DNA from: Adiantum capillus-veneris
Lineage: Eukaryota; Streptophyta; Polypodiopsida; Polypodiales; Pteridaceae
Direction: 5' to 3'
Length of the DNA: 64,000 bases
NCBI GenBank assembly: GCA_014529385.2
Contig: CM043957.1
Coordinates: 85,751,881-85,815,880 of the forward strand
The notes under the pieces are model-generated. The model was not told the origin of the DNA, did no database searches, and was given only the letters and a program-made list of their open reading frames with translations. Shown piece after piece: positions 23,101-34,205 of this stretch. Each line of letters begins with the position of its first letter. The stretch's first letter is position 1. A program made the position numbers and the translations under genes.

Positions 23101-23510
23101 AAAAACTATGGACGAATGTGACAAAGGATATGTTGATGGACTTGTTTGTTACAAACGATGGTGAGCAAAGGCAAGACCTTGACAACGCAAACTGAGTGAG
23201 GTTCTGTGTTATGCCAACAGAAGACGACTTCATAAGTCCCTTCAACATACAATAACAGAGGCTACGATCAAGGATGGAGCAATCGATAAATCTTGCCTTT
23301 GAAAAGAAGATGCAATTATCCCGAAATACAAAGTTCTCTCTTTCCTGAACAATTGACCAATGAATTTCAACCTCATATTTTCAAAATGTCCATCGTTGAA
23401 CCTGGCTTTGGTCTAGATCTCTAGAAAAAATATGAGACTTGGTCATAGTCAAGGTGACATGTGGATACATTTCGACTATATTCAAAGCACAAAGAGTTGG
23501 ATTAGGTTTA

Positions 23511-23547
<37 letters not shown>

Positions 23548-24700
23548 AGACTTGTTTCTGTAAGGTACACAACTATCACTTTACTAAGATATTAGTGTTA
23601 CTTTGCTGGTATGGATGGAGAATAACAATTCATAGTTTCTATATTCTTGATCCAAAAAATGTTTAAACATTGCATGGTACACTATCTCATCATAGTCAAT
23701 TATACACACAAGTGGAGTAAAATGAGAGTGCCAAAGTGTTTCAAATCATAAAGTAGGGGTGCAAATGGGAGAGAAAGAAAATGCAGGAGGTGCATACTTA
23801 TACACAAACCCATTCCCTATAGATCATATATGAGTTCTATTTCATTCATCTTCCTTTGAAGAAATACAAATAAAATAACATAAAGATCCTATCTGACTAA
23901 AGACCATATATGTAAGTTTTATTTTGGATGGATAGGAAGGTTGTGCTGCAGGCGTTGGAGGGCAAGCAACAGGAGAGACTTTGTTAGTGCCTGTTTATCC
24001 ATGGTCAAACCATTGTTGGCATGAAAAAAAAGTATGATTGAGATCCCAAGAAATTTCATCGGTTGAATCCCATACGGGCCTACTTATGACAATTATATAT
24101 TGGTTATAGTGCAAAAGTTTGATAGCCATTGCTTTCGAACCTTGCACGTGCCATTGGATTCACGTTAAAACTACACAATTTTTCAACTCACAGTACAAAC
24201 GAGGTCGGATAATTATGTTTGATCATCTTCGGCGAATATTATACACCAAGTGTCATTTGAGTGAAAGTATTGTAAATTTACCATGTAAATTTGAAATAAC
24301 CTATGATTAGAGCTATGAATGCTCACATATGTAATCCTGCGAGTTTTAGCAGGTCCAAGGCTATCATGAGACATAACCTTGTTTTTCCACCTTAAGAAAC
24401 ATATAATAAAAACTAACCTCTGCACGTTATGTATTCTCATCTTTTGTTCCTGAGAAACAGCAACAGAAACTCATTTACGCTCATGTGCAAGATGCTTTTG
24501 GAATGAAAATAGGAGGACTTTGCGTAATATATTATACCTTCAGGCTCTTATCTAAACAAAAGCAAAATGCAGCTTTCACATTCAAAAAAGGTGGATTTTG
24601 CTTTGTATACTTTGTACCTCCAGACTCTCATGCAAGTAGAAACAAACAAAATGCAACTAAGTTGGCAAAAACAGAAATGAGACTCTTGATAAACAAAACG
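20111..24700. other. 4.6 kb without recognisable genes
   Basis: AT-rich sequence with only short frames (for example 20518-20838, 21620-21868, 22487-22759) that show no domain I recognise. It contains a (CT)n tract at 23513-23544. It could hold introns or old, unrecognisable elements. Confidence 0.5.
23513..23544. repeat. (CT)n microsatellite
   Basis: About 15 CT units in non-coding DNA. No LINE 3' end is recognised next to it. Confidence 0.95.
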
Positions 24701-24713
24701 AGGAGATCCAAAC

Positions 24714-24774
24714 CTTGTAGAGGGGAATGGAAGTATGGGTGTCTCAACGCTTCGTCAACAGTGATGCGGTCCTC
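24714..24774 (-). CDS. Possible protein-kinase exon (subdomain XI)
   Basis: On the minus strand GCATGTAG precedes and GTTTGG follows a 61-nt open segment encoding EDRITVDEALRHPYFHSPLQ. This fits the C-lobe end of CMGC-type Ser/Thr kinases (DP..RIT..EALRHPYF). Exon-like borders (AG before, GT after) support a real or once-real spliced gene. No further kinase exon is recognised within several hundred bases either side, so it is a lone exon of a long-intron gene or a captured fragment. The exact kinase family is not decidable from 20 residues. Confidence 0.45.
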
Positions 24775-25270
24775 CTACATGCCATATGAAAGGTTGATAA
24801 TATATGGCACACCCATCTAATAACAGCTAGTTTTTGGAAATATTTCACTTGCAATGTCATTTAGCTACAAAACTATACAGATGCACATTCCACCATTAAA
24901 TAAAATCAAACAGAGCATCAGCTGTAAGAAAAGGACCTAGGTACTCTCTTCAATGTGGCTCACAATCAAGAAACTCCTCCAATACCAGCCCTCGCACAAA
25001 GCATTTTACAAGAGAAATGCAAAAGAAAACCGGATGCGACAACAAATGTTTCAGCTACTCATGTCCTAGTCTTGACATGTTTTCTTTTGTTTCATTTTAA
25101 TGATATCAGAGAGAAACCTCGCAGCTAGCATTTACAGAGTTGTATCTCATATCTAAAGACCTAGAAGCTAAGTATACACCTTTTATATTTTACCAAAACT
25201 TCTCAAAATGTGTGTCAGAAACCAAGATGATGCATTGAAACACCTAGAAGTAGGATAATTTTTTCTTCTA
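24775..25270. other. Unassigned, intron-like AT-rich sequence
   Basis: No reading frame or repeat of note. If the kinase exon is real this is its upstream intron. Confidence 0.4.
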
Positions 25271-26450
25271 ATGCAAGTTTTCTTTGTTCTTATGTTTGTT
25301 GTGTGTCTGCTTGTTGAGTGTGTTTGTGGCTATTTCTTTTGTGTGGACTCTTATGGTTGTGCCAACATGCTGTTACTTCCTCATTCGGTCATTGGCAATC
25401 GTCTCTCTGGGAGGTCGTGTTTGGCAAGATGGAAGGGCACATTCCAGGGTGTTCTTTTACTGCCAGTTTGATTTCTGCTTGGAGACAAGTTACATTTCAT
25501 TTATCATGGCATGGCCGACAACAAAAGGAAGGGAATTCGCTTTGTTTGGAGAGTATTCATAGGAATTGGGCATTCTCTCTTACTTTGGTTGACCGTTCGC
25601 CTTGTCAAGCATATTTTCTTTCTTGTCGTGGGATTCGCGTAGTAAATGATGTGGTTGATGAGGTGGGCTACACCTTCCAATTTTCCCTTGCAGCTCACCA
25701 TTTTGGCTTGGGTATGTACTACCGTCAGCTCTGGAGCGAGCTTCAACAAATGCTTCTCGAGTTTTCACCCATTCCGCCTTTGGCTGATGGTTGTTGCACG
25801 TCTGATTGGAATTTCTGGGACATTTCGTTTGAGGCCATCTCGTTTATGCTCTTCTCTTACCGCAGCCTTGGCTTGCTCTGTGGTCTATGGTCTCTTGGCT
25901 TGCTCTGTGGTCTATGGTCTCTGCAAAAGTCGGATACCTGGTGGAAGAAGCTCCTCTCTAACCTCTGGAAGAGCCACTTGCCTTTGAAGGAATGTTTGTT
26001 TCTTTGGCGATGCTTGCTGGAGTTCTCCCAATGAGCACTTTTCTCAGTGCACGTCATATCTGCTCTTCTCGTTGTGTCCGATGCTTGATTTGGAAGAGAC
26101 TGTTCCTCACCTACTTTGGGATTGCTGCATTGTGAGAGCCTTTCTTCTCTGCATATCTGCTTGTATGTGGCTCCGTTTCCCTTCTGCAATCTTCCACAAA
26201 TGGTTTTGGGCTTTTAGCATTCTCCCGCCTTCTCTACAAAGATTTGCAGTCTTCTTCATGTGGGTCCAATACTGGTCTTTTTGCCATTTGGACCTTGTGG
26301 CGACAACATAATGGCTGCATGTTCCATCGCTCTACTGCAGATCCCTTTTCGTTTTTCAAGCTTTCCCTTAGGCAATCTTTACGTTTTGCCCTAGATGTTG
26401 GTGATATCTCTTCTGAGATACATCAACTTCCTGTGATATGCTTTTAGCCC
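25270..26450 (+). pseudogene. LINE ORF2 3' part with zf-RVT-like domain (third family)
   Basis: Two frames carry the protein. The first (to 26034) has WWKKLLSNLWKSHLPLKECL FLWRCLL-type sequence, the start of the RT zinc-binding domain. The second (26072-26311) has CPMLDLEETVPHLLWDC, giving the C..C..H..C pattern, and then IWTLWRQHNGCMF near 26290, the usual tail of plant LINE ORF2. A 27-bp direct duplication at 25867-25920 repeats nine codons. RT itself is absent, so the copy is 5'-truncated. The segment 26451-26769 is probably its 3' UTR. Confidence 0.6.
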
Positions 26451-26806
26451 TCTTTTACAGCTGAACACTTTCGTGTTCTTATATTTGTGCATGATCTTTT
26501 CGGTGGTTTTCCTTGCTTCGAGGTTTCCCACTTGTAGATTAATCCAAACAGATTTACCGATTTTTTTTTTTGTGCGGTTGCCTGTGAGTGGTGTGTGTGT
26601 ATATATGGTTGCCTGTTTGCTTGTTCTGTCTAGAAACACATGTAGGCTGGAATTGGAGTGGGTTTGGGGTGGTCTGTGGGGGAGGTTTCAACCTCGCCTT
26701 TGGCTTCTTTTGCAGGTTGAAGAATGTCATAGCCTCGTTGATCATTGCCAAGGATGGCTAGGGTCTCTCTATCTCTCGATTATTTCATGAGCACTCCCCT
26801 CCCCCA

Positions 26807-27894
26807 GTGATTACTTCTCCTCATGAGTGGGGCCAGTATGCGACATCGTTATATACATTTCTTGGACAAGAACCCCTTGCAGATCCTATAGAGCCATGCC
26901 AACCTACCAGCACCTTCTTTACCACTGAGATGGTAAAGAGAGCCATTGACAGGATGAGGACTAGTAGGGTATATGATCATGATGGTCTAGTAGCAGAGCA
27001 CTTTATACATGCTAGAGATATGTTGGTAGAGGTTCTTGCAGTGTTGTTCAATTGTGCCATGTGTGAGGGGTTACCTGAAGAGGTTGTCTACTATTGTGCC
27101 TATCTTCAAAGCCGGTGATCCTACAGAGCCTTGGAATTACCGCACTATTATGGTTGGGCACACATTGGCACGGTTGTATGCATCCACTCTTGAGCAGTAG
27201 TTGAGTAATTGGGCAGAGGGTGAGGGTGTACGAGGAAAGGGCCATGCCAGTTTTAGGAGGGGTTTCTCCACTCTTGATCATATTGTGACACTCAGAGCCA
27301 TCATTGAGGAGGGCAGGTCACATGGGAGACGGATTTATTGTAGCTTTGTGGATTTCCGCAAAGCATTTGACATGGTACCAAGAGCTCGATTGATGCGCAA
27401 ACTGCAGGAGATGGGGGTGCCCATAGTGTTGATTTGGGGGATTATGGCTCTATACAGATCAGTGATGGGACATGTACACACCCCGAAGGGGATATCTGAT
27501 TTAGTTCACTCCACCATTGGGGTGAAACAAGGTTGCCCATTGTCTCTTACTCTATTTGGTATGTATATTGATGAGGTGTCTGATTACATTGACAGAGAGG
27601 GTGATAGAGGTGCCCAATTGACAGGAACGTGGATCCCATTGTTGTTATGTGCTGATGATATTGTGTTGATCTCTGCCTCACCAGAGGGTATGCAGCGACA
27701 GTTGGATGCATTACACAGTTTTGTAGAGGATAGTGGATTGTCTGTAAACCTTGGTAAAACGAAGGTTATGGTGTTCAACACCACACCACAGTGGATCAGG
27801 AGATCACACCGACTTTCACATATGGTCAAGAGATTGTAGAGTATACAGATGCATACACTTACCTTGGGGTTGTCTTCACTGGGCTGAGGTTTTC
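26807..27894 (+). pseudogene. LINE 1a reverse transcriptase
   Basis: Starts with the pre-RT region MVKRAIDRMRTSRVYDHDGL, then after a frameshift near 27100 NYRTIMVGHTLARLYAS, STLDHIVTLRAIIEEGR, motif A FVDFRKAFDMVPR (about 27345), motif B IGVKQGCPLSLTLFGMYIDE (about 27515) and motif C LLLCADDIVLI (about 27640; both catalytic Asp present, Cys in place of the usual Tyr/Phe). NLGKTKVMVFNTT follows. The copy is cut at 27894 by the LTR element. The endonuclease domain is absent (5' truncation). Confidence 0.85.
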
Positions 27895-28571
27895 TATCAC
27901 AAGACTGGCACCACGTGCCAATAGAAAAGAACAGAATGAACATACTTTTAGCACTTCAATAACAACTGCACTGAGAGAGAGAGAGAGAGACAACACGCGA
28001 CACGGAGTGGCGGAATTCCACCCCAGAGAGTATTGGCCCCAGACCTTTGCGCCCCTTTCGGTATTTCTTTGTATTGCATCAACACAGTACAAGCTAGTAC
28101 TCCAGACTCTGCACCTTCTCCAGGAAGCAAGCCAAAGAATAAGCCCTAACCTCATATTTAAAGGCCCAAGGCCCCAAAAGCAGTTTACAACAAAAAGCTT
28201 TCAAACTCAAAAGCATCTGGTCCAAAAATCAATGCCAAAAGCTGCCAACGTAATTTACGGAAATCCGTACAGACTGCCACGTCATCAACCAACACAAAAC
28301 GCGGAAATCCGTATAGCCTACCACGTCATCATGCCAACGCAATTTTCGAAAATCTGCCGTACAACTACCACGTCATCAGCTTTGCGTGAGTGTGTATGAG
28401 TCCTGCTTTATTTTAATCCCTTTATGTCACTGGGGCCCATCGGACGGGGTCCCCATAAGTTGGTAGGACTTCTTCTTCTGCTACTTGTTCTTCTTAGGGT
28501 TTAGGCCCCTTGGCCGGCATCTGTAAGTTGGCTCCATTCTTTAGGCTTTGACACGTCAGCAGTTTGTTACA
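27895..28571 (-). repeat. 3' LTR of the gag-pro element
   Basis: About 677 bp; 28183-28571 matches 31112-31506 closely. It contains a short (GA)n at 27975-27990, repeated GCCACGTCATC motifs (ACGT-core, bZIP-site-like) and a TTTAAA/TTATTTTAATCCC stretch. The PPT adjoins at 28572. Confidence 0.8.
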
Positions 28572-28583
28572 TCTCCCCTTCTT
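28572..28583 (-). promoter_or_regulatory. Polypurine tract of the gag-pro element
   Basis: The minus strand reads AAGAAGGGGAGA directly before TGTAAC of the 3' LTR. It fixes the orientation as minus. Confidence 0.8.
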
Positions 28584-28973
28584 GAAAGAGAGTAATCGTC
28601 CGCGATTACAACATATCTACAAAACAACTCAAGTTAGCTCAAAAATTTCCGAGGGTCATTCCGAGGGACACTCCGAGGGACAATCAGTTTGCTCTTTTTT
28701 TGTTAAGGAGTTAGCTGCTCCTTTCGGCTCTTTTGATCAAGGAGTTAGCTTCTCCTTTCGTCCACCTCGGAACTCTTGATATTCCGGCGTAGTAAAATTA
28801 GCCATCACACCCAGACCGTACTGATCTTCCACAGGTGTCTTGATGCACTAAAATTACATACCCAAGCAATCTCATCCAATTAGGAATATTCAGTGGTTAG
28901 CACATCACAATGCAAAACAAATGCTCACATATGCATGTTACAAGACATAGAAACATAAAGTCGCCAATGAACA

Positions 28974-29272
28974 CTCCTCCCGCATAACCTAACAAGGTTT
29001 GGGCCAGAAGATATTCAACGACTCCCTCATACTCCTCCCACATAACCTAAAAAGGTCCGGGCCGGGAGATATAGAGGCCTTTCACAACCAAACGTCCCCC
29101 AGACGGCAGCCTGCGTCGTTTGGAGGTGCTGTGAGAGTAACCACTGCTCAGACTTCTTAAGACTCCTCCCGCATAACCATCCAGATCCAGGCCGGGAGTC
29201 ACAACAGCAATTATTTTACAAGCATACAACCAAACGCTCCCCAGTCATCCCGTCTGCGTCGTTCAGAGGTTC
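28974..29272 (-). repeat. Array of repeated hairpins between protease and 3' LTR
   Basis: Two motif types recur. Type 1 (about 28974-29010, 29031-29069, 29159-29200): CTCCTCCCRCATAACC...GGSCMGRAG, able to fold on itself (for example AACCT aaca AGGTT at 28986-28999 and GACTCC..CCG with CCGGGAGTC at 29161-29200). Type 2 (about 29085-29127 and 29227-29272): CCAAACG...CGTTTGG-like stems around CAGACGG or CCGTCTG. It looks like a structured 3' UTR. No ORF lies here. Confidence 0.6.
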
Positions 29273-29439
29273 AAACAATAGCAAAACCTTCAACATTTCT
29301 CACTACTCCACCCGGCACTAAAATCACCAATCATTGAAACCAGTATTAAAACCAGAGTCAAACATTTCAAATTTGCACCAAGACAAGTTCAAAACAGATA
29401 CCATCCATTTCAAAAAAAAATTCAAACAATACTTTCTAG

Positions 29440-29818
29440 CTAAAAAAAGAAAAAAACAAGTAGAGAGTTCATTCGAGGTTTTGTTCGGACAACCGAACTT
29501 TGAGGACGACTGGCTTGTCCTTCTGCATCACGGTGATGGTTCGGTTCCGAACTTGGGAGAGTCGCATCATTCTTGTCGTGCCAAGGCATGCCCAAGAGAA
29601 CATCGCAATTGCCCAACTTCATGATGTGGAAATCAGCTTTTCCCTGATAATTTTGAATAGTCACTGGAAGAGCACCAATGAGCGGTACCACTTTCTGAGT
29701 TTGGCCTGTGGCTAGCTCAGCTTCAATTTCTCCACCCTCTGCATCATAATCAAAGTGCATCTGCTTTAAGAATTCTGGATGAATGAAGTTCTCTGTAGCT
29801 CCGGGGTCAAAAAAAAAT
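29440..29818 (-). pseudogene. Retropepsin-like protease of the gag-pro element
   Basis: Directly follows Gag in the +1 frame. The active-site region reads LFFFDPGATENFIHPEFL (D-P-G where D-S/T-G is usual), followed by LATGQTQKVVPLIG and a second core landmark CDVLLGMPWH. This fits the RVP family of Gypsy elements. It should mature Gag. About 120 residues, then a stop; nothing resembling RT follows, only the hairpin array and the PPT. The D-P-G change may already be inactivating. Confidence 0.75.
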
Positions 29819-31096
29819 AAGGGCTTTGAAGCCATTGACTTTGCCATATGCTCGACACAATTCATTTGTACTCTCAAGGCGTATGCCATAAATATCAGGA
29901 ACTAGTCCAATAGCGGGTCTAGCTCTCTTAGCAGGAGGTGGCACTTGGGTTCTGTCGACCGTTGGTGGTGCGGACGTCGGCTCCTCTGGTCTATCAGTGC
30001 GTTTGGGACAATTAGAATGATTATGCCTTGTTTGAAAGCATCCAAAGCATTGGCCTTCTTGTAGTAAGGTGTCTCGTTGTTGAGGCGTCAAACGAGGCCT
30101 TTGTGGTTGACTTTCACGAGACTCTCGAGAATTTGTTCTTTGTTGGCGAGAGTTGTGGTTCGTGGCCGGAGATTCTTCTGTGGTAAACTCTAGCTTTCCC
30201 TTCATCAGTTTGTAGCCGACCGCGGCATGGTCCATAAGTTCTTGCATGGTAGAGACTTGCTTGGATAGACAATATTCCTGCAATGGTGATGGTAGTCCAA
30301 TGGTGTATCGCTCGCATTGGGCCTCCAAGGGAATAGATCTAAAGGACACAGGAAGGTACACGTCGAGAAACCTTTGGTTATATTCGTCCATGGTTTCGGT
30401 GGCAAGCATTTTCAAGTTGCCCCACTCTGCCAATATCTGGACTTCAAACATAGAAGTCATGTAACTACGTGCAAAAACTGTCTTGAAAGCTTGCCAGGTC
30501 CTTGGAGCATGCGGTCGTGTTGTGATTGAACTCCACCAATGCATAGCATTATCTTTAAGAAATCTTGCTGCTCGAGAAATCTTGGATTCTTCTGTATAGT
30601 TCCCCAAAGCATAGATGTTGTCGAATTGCTGTAGGAACTGCAATGCTTTCTTGCGATCTTTTACCCCGGAAAAAGTGAAAAATTTGACTGTCGTACCGCC
30701 ATCTTTGAAATCTTTGGGTTGGTTGGACGCATATCCCGGGTATGAATAATAAGGGTATCCATATGGGCTCCAACCATTGTAGCCTGGTGGCGGTGGTGGT
30801 GGAGGTGGGGGCAATGGCGGTGGCAAAGGCAGTTGCACTGGATTAGGGTCAGATGGCTGCACCATATTCCTGAAGACTCCCCCGATCGGAACAGACGGCT
30901 GAGAAGGTTGCAGGTTGGAAGCTCTCGTACTTTCTGGTGCCGGAGGAGGAGGTACCACCTGGGGCATCAGAGGGGGTAACATGTAGTTCAAAAATTGTTG
31001 AAAACTTTGCAACATCGGAAGATTCTGCTGAGGATGCTGTGAAAGAATGTCGTGAAGCTCGTTGAGCAAAAACTGCAAATATTCTGTTGAATCCAT
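29807..31096 (-). CDS. gag: Gag of the gag-pro element
   Basis: Intact 430-codon frame from ATG 31096 (MDSTEYLQFLLNELHDI; an upstream TTG in frame is not needed). Order: N-terminal helix, Pro-rich linker with a run of Pro, a Tyr/Gly/Pro patch (GYNGWSPYGYPYYSYPGY), capsid domain (FFTFSGVKDRKKALQFLQQF, HWWSSITTRPHAPRTWQAFK, ETMDEYNQRFLDV), then one canonical knuckle CFGCFQTRHNHSNC (CX2CX4HX4C, about 30050). It ends at TGA within a T9 run where the protease frame begins. Gag would build particles and package RNA, possibly also for partner elements. The length is normal for Gypsy Gag. Confidence 0.8.
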   Translation of the reverse strand: MDSTEYLQFLLNELHDILSQHPQQNLPMLQSFQQFLNYMLPPLMPQVVPPPPAPESTRASNLQPSQPSVPIGGVFRNMVQPSDPNPVQLPLPPPLPPPPPPPPPGYNGWSPYGYPYYSYPGYASNQPKDFKDGGTTVKFFTFSGVKDRKKALQFLQQFDNIYALGNYTEESKISRAARFLKDNAMHWWSSITTRPHAPRTWQAFKTVFARSYMTSMFEVQILAEWGNLKMLATETMDEYNQRFLDVYLPVSFRSIPLEAQCERYTIGLPSPLQEYCLSKQVSTMQELMDHAAVGYKLMKGKLEFTTEESPATNHNSRQQRTNSRESRESQPQRPRLTPQQRDTLLQEGQCFGCFQTRHNHSNCPKRTDRPEEPTSAPPTVDRTQVPPPAKRARPAIGLVPDIYGIRLESTNELCRAYGKVNGFKALIFF

Positions 31097-31111
31097 GAAT
31101 TCCAAGTCTTA

Positions 31112-31506
31112 ATGCAGTTTACAGTAAAAAGATTTCAAACTCAAAAGCATCTGGTCCAAAAAGCAATGCCAGAAGCTGCCAGCGTAATGTACGGAAATCT
31201 GTACAGCCTGCCACGTCATCAGCCAATGCAAAACGCGGAAATCCGTACAACCTGCCACATCATCATGCTAACGCAATTTTCGGAAATCTGCCGTACAATT
31301 GCCACGTCATCAGCTTTGCGTGAGTGTGTGTGTGAGTCCTGCTTTATTTTAATCCCTTCCACTGGGGCCCATCGAACAGGGTCCCCATAAGTTGGTAGGA
31401 CTTCTTCTTCTTCTGCTACTTGTTCTTCTTAGGGTTTAGGCCCCTCGGCCGACATTTGTAAGTTGGCTCCATTCTTTAGGCTTTGACATGTCAGCAGTTT
31501 GTTACA
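31112..31506 (-). repeat. 5' LTR of the gag-pro element, truncated
   Basis: Matches 28183-28571. The portion corresponding to 27895-28182 and the PBS and leader are missing; the LTR joins Gag directly about 16 bp upstream of its ATG. Confidence 0.8.
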
Positions 31507-32700
31507 TTTTCTTTGAGCAGAGCAGCAGAGACTAGACTGACTAGAGCTTATGCAGCCTTGGGAGGCTTGGAGAGAATGTGTTCGCAAGTTCAATTCTAGG
31601 AACCTCGGACAAAATTATGGCTCTTTGATACTTTAGTAGCCTCAGCTATGTTGTATGTGGTGCAAATATGGGGACCATCTGTAGGCCAAGATGGTTGGAG
31701 ACGTATGGAGAGGCCCTTGGTATCTATGATCTCTCGACTGATCAGAGCCAAGGCCTTCGTACCCCACACTATCATTTGAGCAGAGCTAGCTGCCCCTCCT
31801 ATGGAGATTGAGGCGCTTACCAGATCAGTCTCCTTTGTGCACAGCTTGTGGGATACTACTAGAGACAGATATGCTAGACTGGCCCTTGAGTCTTCCAGAC
31901 AGTTAGTTCTTCAGGGGGACACTTCATGCTGGTATGCACAGATGACATCATGGTTTCAGATGCATGGCTTCACCATGAACAGGCTGCCCCCAGTACTCTC
32001 TTCAGACACCCTCGATGTCTCTTACACGGGTGGAGATTACTAGACTCATTCGTCAGGGCCTGACCAGCTGGATACCAGGAGGACATGGATAGAGCCGCCA
32101 CAGGAGTTGGGCACGAAGATGGCTTTCTATAGAGAGCATACAGGAGATGGATTTGTGATTCGACCCAGCTACATGGATACACATATGTCTCATGGTTTGC
32201 GGTGTGCCATTGGTCAGACACGCAAGCAAACAACAAGATATGCCGCTTATGCTAGCTAGAGCCAGAGACAGAGCTACATTACATATGTCATTGCACACTA
32301 TACTATGAGATTCGGGACTGGTTCCACTGCTTATTTAGAGAGGGTTTCGGTCCTTTCTCTAGGATCATGAGTTATGAGGATCAGAGATGTCTTGGGCTAT
32401 ATCTACTTGAGTTACACAGATATAGAGACACTTTACTGGGGAGAGCTAGAGAGAGACAATCCCAGAGACAGATTACAGATTTCTTTTCACTAGATATGGG
32501 ACAGCCAGAGCAGCAACCATCACTGCAGAGCTCGGCCCACACTCATACGACCACTACCGACACTCTCATCGACGGAGCCTGGAGCTACATAGATCCAAAT
32601 GGCCACGATTGAGGAGAGGGACTACACAACATCGACAGAGACTACAACAGAGGATTCGAGCCATACTCTCTCGACATCCAGAGTGCAGATGAGGATGGAT
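31507..32700 (+). pseudogene. LINE 1a ORF2 C-terminal part: zinc knuckle, PIP-like box, basic tail
   Basis: Continuation of the LINE after the LTR element, with several frameshifts. Near 32245-32310 the sequence ICRLC.LEPETELHYICHC gives CX2CX8HX4C. At 32463-32486 QRQITDFF fits the PCNA-interaction consensus Q-x-x-I-x-x-F-F. Near 32610-32690 an Arg-rich stretch TTQHRQRLQQRIRAILSRH precedes the stop. The same order occurs in copy c (42073-42605, minus). A PIP box would bring the LINE protein to the replication clamp; this is inference from the motif. Confidence 0.6.
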
Positions 32701-32824
32701 CCTAGTAGTAGTAGTATTTTTGTTCTAGTCTTTTTGACATGGTATCAGATTCACAATTTTGTAACAGTTTGGTTTCATAGGTCATTTTGGCCTTTTGAAG
32801 ATGTTAATATAACATTTCATTTCA

Positions 32825-32827
<3 letters not shown>

Positions 32828-32882
<55 letters not shown>
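32828..32882 (+). repeat. (TC)n tail of LINE 1a
   Basis: Begins right after the conserved LINE 3' end ATTTCATTTCAT and takes the place of a poly(A) tail. Confidence 0.85.
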
Positions 32883-32885
<3 letters not shown>

Positions 32886-33180
32886 AGGTCCTGAGTTCAA
32901 CTCCTCGTCGGCTAGATCTTTAAGGTCTCTTGGGATAGTTTCCGACGTTAAAACTCTCTCCTCTCCCAAATTTTTTGTGCAAAGTTTCTTTGCTATGGTG
33001 ATGTTCCTTCTGCTGGGATGCGTCGGAGTCTGGGTGGCCTGTTTCTACTTTAGCTCTCTACTACACAGTTGCCTAGAACGCAGAACTCGTCACCCCCCTT
33101 GCCCGAGAACGGGGAATGACCAAGGGTTTGAAACGAGAACAACGCAGAATGGGAGGCCTAAAAACACCTAAATAATGGAT
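32883..33180 (+). mobile_element. Possible 5'-truncated SINE
   Basis: Starts at the end of the (TC)n tract with CCTGAGTTCAACTCCTCG, a B-box-like sequence (GGTTCAANTCC type), followed by TCGGCTAGATCTTTAAGGTC. No A box is left. The rest is unrecognised. Weak evidence. Confidence 0.3.
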
Positions 33181-33552
33181 TTTTTAGCATCACTTGATTA
33201 AATAAAAGTAATATTAGAGTCCTTCGACTCTACTACCAACAAACACCCCTTATTGAAGGCCGTTTCAGCCTATTATGGCCTGAATGTGGTGGTGTGCTGT
33301 CACATTGTACAAAATAGTCACTTGAGAGCTTGAAAGCTCAAAGTTGAGCTTGAGAGGGAGGGAGGGAGCGAGCTTGAAAGTTCAAAGTTGAGCCTAGAGT
33401 GGGAGAGGGGTGGAGGGGGAGAGGAGAGGGAGAGGGAAAGGGAGAGAGCTTGTCACTTGAGAGGGAGAGAGAAAGAGATCTTGAAAGTTGAGACTCGAGA
33501 GGGAGCTTGAGCCTTGAGAGGGAGAGAGCTTGAGAGCTTCAATGGAAACGTG
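33181..33552. repeat. Purine-rich degenerate repeat block
   Basis: Recurring GAGCTTGAAAGTTCAAAGTTGAG and GAGAGGGAGAGAGCTTGAG variants between about 33320 and 33545. No coding potential. Confidence 0.6.
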
Positions 33553-34122
<570 letters not shown>

Positions 34123-34205
34123 AATGAAATGAAATGTTATATTAACATCTTCAAAAGGCCAAAATGACCTATGAGACCAAACTGTTACAAAATTGTGAAT
34201 CTGAT

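Larger units (their letters stand above)
27895..31506 (-). mobile_element. Non-autonomous LTR element with gag and protease only
   Basis: 3.6 kb on the minus strand inside LINE 1a, flanked by TTTTC on both sides. It starts (minus) TGTAAC at 31506. The left LTR end (27895) reads TATCAC, so the expected TG is probably mutated. It encodes Gag and a protease only; no RT or integrase fits in the interior. The 5' LTR lacks its U5 end, PBS and leader, so this copy is dead. It is the second gag-pro-only element in the window and unrelated in sequence to the one at 9016. Confidence 0.75.
26770..32882 (+). mobile_element. LINE family 1, copy a, interrupted by an LTR element
   Basis: 5'-truncated LINE (26770-27894 and 31507-32827) with its 3' tail (TC)n at 32828-32882. 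The two halves join in frame context at TTTTC, which is duplicated on both sides (27890-27894 and 31507-31511) as the TSD of the inserted LTR element. The 3' terminal sequence GGTCATTTTGGCCTTTTGAA to ATTTCATTTCAT is shared with five other copies in the window. Confidence 0.8.
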
